From NCBI GenBank assembly GCA_030062745.1, contig CP099843.1, forward strand, positions 23,490,122-23,554,121: a DNA stretch of 64,000 nt. Reading direction: 5' to 3'. The notes under the pieces were generated by a model. It was not told the origin of the DNA. It saw only the letters and a list, made by a program, of their open reading frames with translations, and made no database searches. The number at the start of each line of letters is the position of its first letter. Positions within the stretch are counted from its first letter, which is position 1. The position numbers were made by a program, and so were the translations under genes. Source of the stretch: Capitulum mitella. Its lineage: Eukaryota; Arthropoda; Thecostraca; Pollicipedomorpha; Pollicipedidae. Positions 43,941-56,330 of this stretch are shown piece after piece.

Positions 43941-45155
43941 GCCGTCCCCGACTGGGGGGGGCAGTTGACTGCCCCCCCCTGAGGTTTTTCTGAGATTGCG
44001 AGAGAACTAACAAACACAGAGTCACGAAACTTTGTGTACCTTTTGCTCCATCAATTTTACGTCTCTTGTCAAAATTTTGACCTCAGGTCTCGTCAGGTGT
44101 CTGACCTAGGTCAGGTCAAACAGACCTATGTCAAAAAAAGTTTAGCGCCCTCTTTTTCTTTTTTTAACTTTTTCGCAAAACAAGATATCTCAATAATGCT
44201 TTCGGGGATTGATGGTCCTGATAGCTGCAACAAATCTGCTATCTCAGATTTTTCGGAATTTGCCGGGTCATTGACCTAAGGTCAAGCCCATTTTTAAGAC
44301 ATATCGCCGTTTTTTCGGAAATTGACGGAATATTTCGTAACATTTTTAGTGTGGAGTGAAGCAGACATCTCGTTACCGTCATTGGGCAAAGTATTAGGGA
44401 CTTCCAGCCATTGACCTGAGGTCAGGTCACGAATAACTGTAGTGGGCCAAAATGTACCACCGTCAAAATCTACGATGAATTACTCAGAATGGGTAGAAAA
44501 TGGCAGAAGTAGCTTGCACAGGAACCTCAAAAAGTTTGAAAAAGTAGCATATTTTGCAAATAAACAGGCTCTCGCGAATAAAGCTCCGCTATCTTTGTAG
44601 ATTGGCAACTAATCAATTTTTCCAAAATTTAAGCATGAGAAACCATCACAAGAACTACAAAGATCAATAAAATTTACATAGGTCGTCTTTTTTCGGAAAA
44701 ATAAAGGAACGCTAAAATTAGTTCCCGTCAATTTGGTGCCGCATACGGCCACGGCGCACGCTGACGGCTGACGGGAGAATTACGGTGTCTTTAACTGAAC
44801 GTTTCGGCGTATATATTGAACAAATCTGGGGAAATTAGACGTGTGTCGGCATCCGCGGACATTTACTTGTGCGCTGGTGCCTTTACCTATGCGTTATTAG
44901 TCACAGCCCTTGAGATTCAGGCCATTTCTCGGTCTCATGCAGTCGGCTATGAGAAAAAATATATAGGACGTAAATTGGTTTGCATATTATCTAAAACTAA
45001 AAATGACACCAGTTTCGAGTTCTACTCGTCATAGGCTTTCCAACCGTATGCTTATTTTTACCGTGCGACCAACCGTTCGTGAGTTAGATGGGGGCAGTCA
45101 ACTGCCCCCCCCCCCAGTCGCCGATGTTCGGGACGGACGAACGGTCGTGCGCGGG
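43941..45155. mobile_element. TTAA-type element T, inner copy, inverted, 1,215 bp
   Basis: A full-length reverse copy of the element at 52906-54104, flanked by ATAT (43937-43940 and 45156-45159). Removing it and one ATAT restores the sequence of the outer copy exactly as in 52906-54104 (AAATATATACGCCG region). The ends GCCGTCCCC and GTGCGCGGG match the family termini. Confidence 0.9.
44265..44277. promoter_or_regulatory. EcRE-like IR-1 in inner T copy
   Basis: GGGTCATTGACCT fits the consensus RGKTCANTGAMCY completely. The equivalent site in the outer copy (45708-45720, AGGTCAGTGATCC) has one mismatch. Confidence 0.5.
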
Positions 45156-47104
45156 ATATATACACCGAAACGTTGAGTTGAAGACACGGCAATTATCCCG
45201 CCAGCTGTGGCGGTGCGCCGCTGCCGTATGTGGTACCAAATTGACGGAAACTAATTTAGCGTTCCTTTATTTTCGCGAAAAAATACGATCTTTGTATATT
45301 TTATTGGTCTGTGTGGTTCTTGTGATGGCTTCTCATGCTTAAATTTTGGAAAAATTTATTGGTTACCAATCTACAAAGCTGGCGGAGCTTTATTCGGCAG
45401 AGCCTGTTTATTCCCAAAATATGCTACTCTGTCAAACTTTTTGAGGTTCCTGGTATTACTTACGTCTGTGCAAGTCAGTTCTGCCATTTTCTACCCATTC
45501 TGAGTAATTCATCGCTGATTTTGACGGTGGTACATTTTGGCTCACTACAGTTATTCGTGACCTGACCTCAGGTCAATGGCTGGAAGTCATTGATGCTTTG
45601 CCCAATAACGGTAATTAGATGTCTGCTTGACTTCACACTAAAAATGTTATGAAATACTTCGTCAATTTCCAAAAAAAACGGCATGTGTTAAAAGTGGGCT
45701 TGACCTTAGGTCAGTGATCCGGAAAATTCCGAAAATATGGGATAGCAGATTTGTTGCATCTATCACGTCCACTAATCCCTGAAAGTATTATTGAGATATC
45801 TTGTTTTGCGAAAAAGTTGGAGGGCGCTAAACTTTTTTTGACATAGTTCTGTTTGACCTGACGCAGGTCAGGCACCTGACCTGACCTGAGGTTAAAATTT
45901 TGACACGAGATGTAAAATTGATGAAGCAAAAGGTATACGACGTTTCGTGACTCTGTGTTTGTTTGTTCTCTCGCAATCTCAGAAAAACCTCAGGGGGGGG
46001 GGCGTCAACTGCACCGTAGTCGGGGACTGGTTAACATAGGGCCCTCTAGAACTGAATTCGGCGGACCCCTTCGACTCGCCAATTTCTTCTGTGCTGGTAC
46101 CCAGAACCGCTGTACACATGAAAACATCACTAGAACTCCATCGCATTGATATCCAAACGGTTAAATTGGGCTCCAGAAAAAAGACGTAAAAACACCTTTC
46201 CTTCTTCGCAATAACTCAAAAAGTTAAGAACTAAATATTTCAAATATTTTTTTTGTACTCATTCGCACAAGACAAACATTTGGAGTACCTATCTGGTGTA
46301 GTTAAGAAGAATATCCAGAAATGTGGTTTTCACCTGTTTCCTTTGGAGCCCAATTTCACCGTGTGAATATTAATTCGATGGGCTTCTGGTGATGGTTTCA
46401 TGTGTATTGCGGTTCTGGGTATCTGTACAAAAAAAATTGGCGAAATCGAAGGGGTCCGCGGAAATCAGTTCCAAAGGAGCCTACGTTAAATCCAATGGGA
46501 AATAAAGCATAGTGTACAAAACGGATACCTTTCGCAATAACTCAAAAAGCTATAAAACCAAATGTCGTAAATATGTTATTTTTGGACTCAGCGGCACAAA
46601 ATAAACGTTTTGAGAAGTCATTTGACTCCGTTTGGAAGAACGTTAAAAACTGGTCTTCATTTGTTTTTAGGAGCCCAGTTTGGCCGTGTGAACATCAATG
46701 CGATGGACTTCTGGTGATGGTTTCATATGTATAGCGGCCCTGGGTACCAGTAGAAAAGAAATTGGTAAAATCGAAGGGACCCACCGAAATCAGTTCTAGA
46801 AGGTCCTATGTTAAATTCCATTGGGAAATAAAATATAGGGTAGAAAAAAGGTTCCTTTTGAAACCACTGAAAAACTAGGGAGCCAAATGTTGTGAATGCG
46901 GAATTTTTGGCTCAGCGACCCGAGATGACCATTTCGAGTTACTGTTTGTTGGAGTGTAAGGTACATCTGTCTTCGCGGCATTTTGGAGGTGTTTTTTTGT
47001 GCTCTGGAGTGCAAAGTAATGGATGCGATGGACGTCCGATGATGTCAATGAGCTTAGTTAGTCAACAACTATTTAAAGGCGCGTTTGGGTTGACTTTGCA
47101 GTGA

Positions 47105-47137
47105 TCTCGAGTTTGGGCTGACCGTGGGCTGACCGTG
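47105..47137. repeat. 33-bp perfect inverted repeat, right member
   Basis: Exact reverse complement of 41686-41718. It may mark the end of a 5.4-kb element containing the foldback repeat and its insertions. Confidence 0.9.
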
Positions 47138-48164
47138 GACTGAGCGTGGACTGTCTTGACAGACGTGGTAAGTATTAGGCAACGACGATAATAATTCTTG
47201 AACCGTACCGTAAGTGCAGTGCAGTTTTTTTTGGTTCTGACCCAAAATATGCTCGCATGTTCCGACTTCGCGACAGTGCAGTAGCCAGGTAACATTCACG
47301 GGGCTACAGCTCGCAAACCTCCAGTGGTCCACTGCGTGCCCAGGGCTGTGCTCAGTAGCGGGGGAGCGGTGACCGTCAAGCGGCCTTCGTCGCCGCGGTG
47401 GCCTTAGGCGTTGGCCCGCAACCCAAGGAGTCGTCATGGAGTGTGGGCGGCGGGCCGGGGATGCCAGCGGACTACGAGCCATCCAACCTCCGACTGGACG
47501 CCTTTAGATGGATACAAATCCGGGGAGTTTTTTGGAGGGTGAGGCAGGGATGGCATCTCGGGAGGACAGGTGTACGTGTCTCCCCTGCTATCCACAAATT
47601 TAACACCGTGCATATGGCCAGGAAGGTATGGAATTGTGGAAAGTTGGGGAGGGAAGTGGCAGTTTTCGTTTCGTTATTCTTTCCATGGAACACCATGGGG
47701 CTAACGATAGGCTTCCTCGAAGCTGAAGGGAAAGGGCATGACAGCTGCCCATAGGCATCACCACGGGAAGGGAACTCCTGGGGCAAGTGCTCCTTGTCCT
47801 CCAGAACATTATGGCTAAAATTCGGGAGCTATGTAGGTATACAACTAACTATCTATACAGTATATATCCATGGAAGTATATGTTCGTATCTATAGGTAAA
47901 TACATTTTGTATATGTGTATATTTATGTATATACAGTATAGACAGAAGATAAAAGATAGATCGCTTTATGCTTTATTGTGTACTTTCTGACCTTTTCTTA
48001 CCCTTTAGTTGTCTTGGCCTTTTCTTATCTTTTCAGCAGAAAGCATGGGGCCCAAACCAGCATGGAGGGCCCAATTCAACATGGGGACAGGGCACTCACA
48101 AAAAATGCAAATCAACACGACACCCCTGATCATACAAATACCCTTATGCAAATTATGAGAGGTA
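47138..48164. other. No gene recognised
   Basis: CpG-containing patch at 47330-47480, then AT-rich with a TATA-type low-complexity tract at 47840-47950. Open frames are not recognisable. Confidence 0.45.
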
Positions 48165-48375
48165 GTGAACTGCATTGAGGAAGTGTCCGAATTCATTTAC
48201 AGGAAATTAATCGTTTCATAATTTCATAATTATAATTATTTGTAGGAAACCAATGACAAAATATTCATCTATGGTGAACTGCATTAAAGAAGTGTCCGAA
48301 TTCATTTACAGGAAATTAATCGTTTCATAATTTCATAATCGTAATTATTTGTAGGAAACCAATGAAAAATATTCA
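48165..48375. repeat. 109-bp recent tandem duplication
   Basis: Two nearly identical copies starting GTGAACTGCATT at 48165 and 48274, differing at a handful of positions. Confidence 0.95.
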
Positions 48376-51300
48376 CAAAAAAATCATTTCTTTTCCGATT
48401 GACGACACACGATATCTTCGATCTTCTAGAATCCGATACAGACAGTGACATCAGATTCAATTCATTTGACAGAGTAAATCTTCATCCATCTGTCGAGAAA
48501 GCAGACGGGATGTTTAATGGCTGTTTAACTTTACTGTTCAGAACATCTTTTTAGGTGAGGTTTAAAGACTGCTATTAGATGAGGGTGACTGACGTCATTG
48601 CATATCTAACGTTATATGTTTGTCGTCTCCTAATGCCTTGCATGTTTTTTCTCTTTTTTTTTAAGGAACATGAGTTCATTGAACTTTCGAAAGCACCTGT
48701 GTGTACCACAGTCTGACAATATGTATGCCAGTATGTGACAAGATCTGACTTAAAATACCTAACAGGCAAATTTCAACCCCGAAAAAGAGAGCAGGCAAAT
48801 AGAGAATCAACCTTTCTGATCGCTGAAATCAGTGATGAGCAAAAGTTGGGCCATCAAGTCCAAAATATTTCGGCATACCTGACACCCATCAGACCTAGAA
48901 GTGGATCAGGGCTCCCCTCAGAGTATCCAGTGATTATGGATAAAGTTGTCAGCAGTCAGGTACCGTCGCCTCATCAGATTTCGCAGCAGGCATCTCCGGT
49001 AATTTTTGGTGATAACCATCGAAGACCAGTTTAAAGCCTGAACAGACATCGTTCCCGGAATGCATTTTGAATATCTCTGGCACCAGCTGATGAGTGGAAT
49101 GCATGGGACCCAGTTAAAACAAAAATTAGTAAACTTCCTCGACCATAGATCATGTGCTACTTTGTTTTTTTGCATGTTCAGGAAAATCTTGGCCCCGCAC
49201 CTGCGCCTTGGTAGAGAATTCTTCCACTCTCAAAACACCTATTTCCGGCTACAATTTTTCTTTGAAATTCGGCATGTGACGCATGTCCATGTCATGTGTC
49301 ACATGCCATGTCCTTCGCAGAAGTACACCAACACCAAAAAATCGCATATGTGGCGTTGCTGGGGAATAATGGGCAGTAATGGGTTAAATAAAACATAAGT
49401 GAGCAATTGAGTTGGAGCTTAAGAAGTTAAGAAAATTCAGAAGGACCGATGCGCCGTGTGTCTTATTTTATCATTTGAACTCGTTCCTCTACGACTTGCG
49501 ACCTGGAAGTTATTGGCTTGCCACGCGGCGAGTAGGCTCGCCTCTCGACCTCGTGAGCGTCTGCTACTGCCGCCAGCAGCACCCCGGTCTGACACCAGAA
49601 GTCGGTCCGAGGTGGCTGAGGTCCCAGTCGTCCGTGCACTGGCCGTCCTGTCCGATAAGACGGCTGATAACACTGTCGAGAGTACAAGATTTCACTGTAA
49701 ACACTTACCGAGTTTGTCATCAGATATTACCGTGTCATTCTTGGTCTTCCATTCTCGACTGGCAGTCAGACCGCACAAACGGCAGTCGGTCTACTCCCAA
49801 CGCTTGAAACGGCGTACGAAAAGATGCCTTTGGTGGGAGCGTGGGCATCCTAGTACATAATAGTTTGTAGCATTGTCCATGGACATTTTGCAGTTAGCAA
49901 GACTCACCAAAAAAATAAATCATTCGCGATTTACGTTGCTTCGCCATGAAATGAAACTGCGATCCTCGCAATAACAGTGACGTCATTTGTTCGCTACATG
50001 TGAAATTACAGAACAGTGCTGCAGGTACTGCTTTTTGGTTCCGACCATATCCTGCGTTGCAGTTTATGTTCACTTAACTGATCAAGCCAAGCTAGTTAAA
50101 TGGAAAAAATCCCGAGTTAACTTAGTGCAAGAGGCCTGCGAGCATACAGCAACGCGAACATTAAACTTGATGGATTAATCTTAAGAGTAGTGCTTTTTAT
50201 GTTTTACAAGATCTACAAGTCCGGCCGCATTCGAGTTTAGTCATAACCTAGGCATTTTCTTCGGCACATTTTCCTGATCAATAACCGCAGTGATTCTTAG
50301 AAAATCCTAAAGCGTTGTCTTTGCCATCGACGTGAGCATGCAGAATTCGAGTACACAGCCGCACAAATGAACACTGCTTGTGGTAAACAGAGACATATTT
50401 AATTCTCTTCAGTCGGAGCGGAAATGCCCGAGATTTTCACGGGACGCGCGGCCGGTACTGAACCAATGCACCGAAAACGCACAACACCCCACTACCGTCC
50501 ATGCCCTCAAGTCACAACGAAATGGTAAAGCTGCTGGCTAGCCACATCACAAAGTTTGGGCATTTGGTCTCTGGCGGTCAGTGTCGTCGCAACAAGTTCG
50601 TACACTGAGCTTTCAGAATTTCGATTGCTGATTGATATTTAAGTCTGGAATGAACCAAGGCTATTCAAGAACCTTCTGGCTCTGTGGTCTGCTTCGATGC
50701 ATAGGCCCAGCCAGGGGTGTCATCCCGATGGCGGAACATAGGGAGAAAATATTGTTTCTTTATCCTCATATCTGATGTGCGGTGACGCCTATTTTGTACC
50801 ACCCAACTGACATTGGAAATGCGAAAACAGTCTCAGTTTATATGATGCAATACATGGAAATTCCCCTCGTTGCACGTAAAAGCATTACATTGAAACCTTA
50901 AGTGCTTACTGATTTTGCATCAAGCTGAAAATGGATCACGGTTTTTTAATACCCAGATTTCAGAGCTGCAGCTATTTCACAATGACTTTGTTACCAAATG
51001 ATGTTGCAGTTACCATGGTTACCGCGAATACATCATAGATGTTTGCACCACGGAGACGTTAGTAAGTGCTGATGGTGGCAGATAATTGCTGTTATTGTAC
51101 GAAAGAAAATGTTTTATGCTTGGTTTTAGATAAGTTTTTTTTCTACTCGTACATTGTAATATCTTCACAAATACACACTTTGCTGGTCTCAAAAATGCCG
51201 CTAATCTCGTTCTCGGCAATCATGCTTATGAAAAATGTTCAGAAGTTCCAGAAAATAGTTGGTTTAAACCTCAATTTTGTAGTCATCCGATGATATCACG

Positions 51301-51589
51301 CAATACGGGCCTGCGCAAAACAATCGACGTAAACATCCCTTAGCCTGCAACCGCTTGTGACCTCACACAACAGCTGTCAAGACGATGGGACCGACTAGAA
51401 CACATGAAAACCGCAGGATAGGGGTGTCGTTTTGTATAAATGACTTGTAGGACCAAGTGAAAGCCGGACAACCTTCCCCCAAGTAACTTTCCCAAGGGAT
51501 TTGGCCCACTTCATTTTGACCGAAACAGTTTCCGTAATTTTTTATGATTTTAAAATATGTCAAACAACAAACTATGCAGACACATACGC
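48376..51589. other. No gene recognised
   Basis: Mostly AT-rich. A GC-richer patch at 49460-49700 has open frames on both strands and a possible reverse-transcriptase-like remnant (TSGVRPGC on minus), too weak to call. A short inverted repeat GGCATGTGAC/GTCACATGCC lies at about 49271-49308. Confidence 0.4.
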
Positions 51590-51662
51590 ACACAAATACC
51601 ATATATATTTATATAACTTGATATAATATATATATGGATATATGTGTATATATATATGGTAT
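51590..51662. repeat. AT-rich (TATATA) microsatellite
   Basis: Interrupted TA/TATG repeats. Confidence 0.85.
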
Positions 51663-51689
51663 GGATATTTTATATGTCATTTTCAAAGC

Positions 51690-52224
51690 AGAAACAATGA
51701 ATTCAACTGAAAAATATGCATTGAAGCATGCAACTCCTCGTAAGCGCGATGGAGCAGGAAAGGATATTGGCTCGTTGCGAATGCAAAACAAAAATATTTT
51801 AGACATGAGGTTAAATGTGGCGAAGAAATGAAGGTGTCCGAAAGTACCGTCTGACATTACCAAAATCTCCCCAACACGCAGCCTCCGTACCAGCAACCTT
51901 CGGACGGCAGGCAATTTCGGAATTCCTTAATTCTCGGGAATGGGCTGTTAAAAGTCAGATATGTATTTTTTGATTGGAATTGGTAACGGTGTATTATCCC
52001 TTTGTATTGCGCTATTGTCACGGAGGCTGCATGTTGGGCAGCTTTGGGTTATGTCAGACGGTGGGTACTTTCGGACATCTTCATTTCCTCGCCATATTTA
52101 ACCTCACGTCTATAACATTTTTCCTTTGAATTCGCAACGAGCCAGTATCCTTTTTTGGTGTATCGCTCATACGAGGAGCTGCATGCTTCAGGTGCATATT
52201 TTTTTATCTGAATTCACTGTTTCC
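51690..52224. repeat. Long inverted repeat, ~200-bp arms
   Basis: Arm 51690-51890 and arm 52019-52224 are diverged reverse complements (landmarks TGGCTCGTTGCGAAT, GAGGTTAAAT, AAGGTGTCCGAAAGTACC and CAGCCTCCGT). They are separated by about 130 nt. A transcript would form a long imperfect hairpin. One arm has an open frame (51634-51831 plus) ending in MRLNVAKK; its counterpart is not open. Confidence 0.88.
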
Positions 52225-52905
52225 GTTTTTAAAATTCCGGTTTTCTATCATCTGCCACTGAACAGTCCACAAAGAGGAGTTGGCACAATTATCATATTAC
52301 AGTCTATTTGTGTATTTACTTCATTTTAGAAATTGGCTGCACATGGCTGAAACCGTCATCCTCGACATTATGCTGCACCTTTTAAACCCCGGCTTTTCTG
52401 GTAATACTGGACACCGTCGGATAATACCCGAATACCTGAATTGTTACTACTTACATCGCCATACTGTTGTCGCTGCTTTTACAACGTATCGTGACTGTAG
52501 CTTCCACTGCATGTCATCATGACCCGAGAGTTCAATAAGGACCTTGCAACAAATCTCACGTACAGCTTGCACAGCAGTTTCTTGAAAACAATTCAGTATT
52601 TTTTTTCGTAGTATGAACTCGGGTGGTTTTATTCAGATTTCAGTTTAGCGAGTAAAGTGGAGACATCTGTTTGACGTTCTGGGTACCTGATGTTGAGCAA
52701 TCGGCCTTTGCAATGTTGTGTAGCATTTCAGGAAAATGTGCAAAATGGGACAGACTGTCTTGTAGGGTCATCCAGAGATGTTAGGAGGAGATTACTAGCG
52801 TGTTCGCCTAATTTGAAATAAAAAATGTTGCAATATGGCATATGCATGATAATTTGGGCCATTTTAAGCCATATTTGTAATCAGGGCTCTTTGAAAGTTT
52901 CTTTT
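52225..52905. other. No feature recognised
   Basis: AT-rich DNA with short frames only. A motif CACTGTTTCCGTTTTTAAAA at the right edge of the long inverted repeat recurs near 55090. Confidence 0.45.
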
Positions 52906-54104
52906 TTAACCCGCGCACGACTGTCGGTCCGTTACGATCATGCACGACTGGGGGGTATGTTGGCCGTCCCCTCTAACTCGCGAACGGTTGGTCGCGCAAT
53001 AAAAATAAGCACACCGTTGGAAAGCTTGTGACGAGTAGATCTCGAGACTGGTCTCATTTTTAGTTTTGGATAATATGTAAGCAATTTACGCCCTATATAT
53101 GTTTTCTCATAGCCGACTGCATGAGGTCGAGAAATGGCCTCAATCTCAAGGGCTGTGACTAATAACGCATAAATAAAGGCACCAGCGCACAAGTAAAGGT
53201 CCGCAAATGCCGATACACATCTTATCTCTCAGATTTGTTAAATATATACGCCGAAACGTCGAGTTAAAGACATGGCAATTTTCGCGCCGACCATCGGCGT
53301 GCGCCGCAGCCGTATGCAGTAACAGATTTACGGGAACTTATTTTAACGTTCCTTTATTTTCGCGAAAAAGCCTATCCATGTAGATTTTATTGATCTTACT
53401 GGTTCTGGTAATGGTTTTTCATGCTTAAATTTTGGAAAAATTCATTAGTTACCAATCTACATAAATGGTGGAGCGTTATTCGCGAGAGCCTGTTTATTTC
53501 CAAAATATGCAATTTTTTCAAACTTTTTGGGGTTTCTGGTATTGCTTCCGTCTGTGCAAGTTAGTTCTGTCATTTTCTACCCATTCTGAGTAATTTATCG
53601 CCGATTTTGATGGTGGTACGTTTTGGCTCACTACAGTTATTCGTGACCTGACCTCAGGTCAACGGCTGGAAATCATTGATACTTTGTCCAATGACGGTAA
53701 CTAGATGTCTGCTTTAATCCACAGTAACAGTGTTATGAAATATCCCGTCAATTTCCGAAAAAAACGACGACATGTCTTAAAAATGGGCTTGACCTTAGGT
53801 CAGTGACCCGGAAAGTTCCGAAAAATCTGACATAGGATATTTGTTGCATCTGTCATGGTCACTAATCCTTGAAAGTACTAATGAGATATCTTGTATTGCG
53901 AAAAAGTTAGAGGGCGCTAAACTTTTTTGACATAGGTCTGTTTGACCTGACCTGACCTGAGGTTAAAATTTTCGCACAATAAATAAAGATGATGAAGCAA
54001 AAGGTACACAAAGTTTTGTGACTCTGTGTTTGTTGGTTCTCTCGCAATCCCAGAAAAACCTCAGGGGGGATTGTCAACAGCCCCCCAGTCGGGGGGCGGG
54101 TTAA
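52906..54104. mobile_element. TTAA-type element T, complete copy, 1,199 bp
   Basis: TTAACCCGCGCACGACTGTC at the left and GGGGGGCGGGTTAA at the right; TTAA on both sides and CCCGC termini. It has GC-rich hairpins near both ends (CCCCCCAGTCGGGGGG at the right), many AGGTCA half-sites, and an open minus frame (52938-53192) similar to one in other copies. No transposase. Confidence 0.92.
53797..53809. promoter_or_regulatory. EcRE-like IR-1 in T copy
   Basis: AGGTCAGTGACCC, a complete match to RGKTCANTGAMCY, at the position equivalent to 44265-44277 in the inner copy. Confidence 0.5.
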
Positions 54105-55329
54105 CATTTCCGCATAACATGGGTTAGGAAACATGGATTGCATTACACGTTATAACCGATGTCAGATTTGACCCAGCCTGTGACTTTGACCTGCTATGAC
54201 CTTGGGTCAGGTGACAATTACGAAATTAAGGTACCAGGAACATCTTATCACGGAAACTTGAGTCTCGTTCTGCTTTTCAATGTGATTAAATGACTAGAGA
54301 AAATGGCCACTTTTCCGTGGTTTGACCTGATCTGTATGTCATCAGTGACCCCAGAGTAAAAAATGTATAAGCCACAGGATTGCAAAGTTTGGCGCTATTG
54401 ATAAGCGTTTGAATCAGCCGAATCAGACGATTGGTTCTCGAGATGGACAAGGGGCCCAGACCCACCTCAGTCAATGGAAGGTGGCGAAACTGTAGTCAGT
54501 GACGGGTTAATATGTGTGCAAAGAAATACGTATTATTCAAACTATTTTTTATTAGCAATGTGCGGTAGCACGTAAGAGCTGGCCGTCTGGCAGAAGTATT
54601 ACAACGAATCGACCAGGCGACTTTTGGTGCCCGACGGCACCACCAGCAGCGGTGACGCGGCAAGCCGACAGCAATATCGTAGGCGACGGGAGGCTGACAT
54701 GGGGATAGATCCTAGTTTGTGGCTGACCGAAGAAATTTCAGCTTAACCTTAGCTAGCACTGCCTGTATGAGACATGGATCGGGACAATTTGGACGGTCAT
54801 CTGAAATTACTGTGCGGTGTCCGGAATTAGCCAGGCTCAAAATTGTTTTGAAAGAATTATGGAATTAAACGAATGCTCAGAACAACAATTCAAGAGGTCA
54901 CATGTTAGATTTGATCATTAAAATGTTATACGAATGTTGTTAATGTTGTCTTAGACTTGAAGGTGGTCTTACATTTGAATGTCCTTTGGTTGACTTACGC
55001 CTACCTGGGAAATTAACTTCAGCCAACTTAATGTAGGCGTCCGATATTACCCGATTTTCTCCTATCTTTTAAATATTTTTTTTCTTCAGATTCACTGTTT
55101 CCGTTTTTAAAATTTCCCATTTTTAATACGGATTGCCTGGTAACCCATAAGACGAAGTGACTGGAATTGTCCTTTTGAGTTCTATTGACATGTTTCGTAC
55201 GTTTTATAAGTAACTTTAAATACTTAATGTGCATCTCTCTGGTCAAATCTGCCGCAAATTTAATATAACTGCATTTCTGGTAATCCCGGCACGTGTCCAG
55301 TATCAACAGGATAACTTTTGTACATTTCA
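54105..55329. other. No gene recognised
   Basis: AT-rich with scattered TGACCT half-sites at 54170-54480, possibly an old relative of element T. No coding sequence. Confidence 0.45.
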
Positions 55330-56330
55330 TACCTCAATGCCCTCACACTGCCACGGCCCTTGCTTAGCACGAGAAGACCTCTTACCACGTCCGGAGGCCT
55401 AATCGCCGCCAAGCTCCAGAGGTGCCGCTCCCCAAGACAGGAAGCTCCTCACCTTCCCAGGAGGCCCCATATCGCCACAGTAGACGATTTCACGTCCACA
55501 AGAGGCCCTTTGCTCCCGCGGAAGCCTCATTAACGCTACAGGGGACTCCTTACTACCAAAAAATCTTTCTAACCGCCACAAGAAGCCTCCAGTTACCGAC
55601 AGAGAAGGTCTTTTCCTATCACAGGAGGGCGATTTGCCGCCACAAATGTAGGAGTTATCATTACAGGAGGGTCTTTTTCGCCACAGGGAGACTCTTATCG
55701 CCCGAAGAGACAATTTCATCATCAAAGCAGGCCCCCTCACTGCCCTAGGAGGCTTCCCCATAAAAGAAGGTCCGCTCCCGCATCACGGAGAGTGACGTAC
55801 CCGAGGAGGAGGCTAAGAGGCAGCCCCCCTGAACGTTTTGGGAGGTTGACGATAGCATTAGGAGATTCCTTGAACGTAACGGGATGCACCTCACTGCCAG
55901 GGATGCACCTGGGCCCCGCTGGATGTCACCGCATGCTCTAGGAGGTTTCTCTGAACACCCCAGCAGTCCTTGCAACATGGCAGGGGGCCCTCTGAGTGCC
56001 GTTAGAGGACCTCGTAGCGGAGCAAGAGGTCGCCATAGCGCCACAGAAGGCTCACGATGGTCAGGCTCAGGCTCAGGCGAGAGGAGGCTCAGGAGCCTCC
56101 TCTCGGATTGCACAGGAGGCACCTCTGGGAATCACTGGAAGTCCCTGAACCCCGATAGAGACCCACTACATGCTCTAGGTAGTTTTCCTGAACACCACAG
56201 GACTCCGGTTGAGTATAAAAGGAACTCCCCGAGCACTGCTAAAGGCCCCTGTAGCGCCGTAAGGAGGCCCCAAAAGTCAGAGTGGCCCCAACGTCAAAAA
56301 AGCCCTGACACCTAGGAGGCTTTCTGCTTC
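55330..56330. repeat. Second degenerate GC-rich minisatellite
   Basis: Diverged ~25-30-bp units with ACAGGAGGCC / CCTCACTGCC-type text, similar in style (opposite orientation) to 39280-41400. Followed by a C13 run at about 56337-56349. Confidence 0.75.

Larger units (their letters stand above)
43593..46034. mobile_element. TTAA-type element T, outer copy (interrupted)
   Basis: TTAACCCACGAACGACCGTC at the left; CGGGGACTGGTTAA at the right. TTAA is present on both sides. The target inside repeat U reads GGATTTAACATAGG when rejoined, and the paralogous U subunit near 46805-46820 (reverse strand) shows the intact site. The copy is split by another copy at 43941-45155. The 4-bp TTAA duplication is piggyBac-like, but no transposase is encoded. 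Confidence 0.85.
43110..47020. repeat. Foldback repeat U (interrupted palindrome)
   Basis: Arm 1 is 43110-43592 continued at 46035-46270. Arm 2 is 46300-47013 and is its diverged reverse complement (for example GCTTTGCACTCCAGAGC at ~43123 against GCTCTGGAGTGCAAAG at ~46999). Each arm holds about two ~330-bp subunits sharing CATCGCATTGAT, CACATGAAACCATCACCAG and TTCCCATTGGATTTAAC. The arms are interrupted only by the inserted elements. Confidence 0.85.

Noticed and set aside
49437-49860. Possible reverse-transcriptase remnant and overlapping frames
   Set aside because: Only a short TSGVRPGC-like match on the minus strand in a broken frame; too little to separate from chance.
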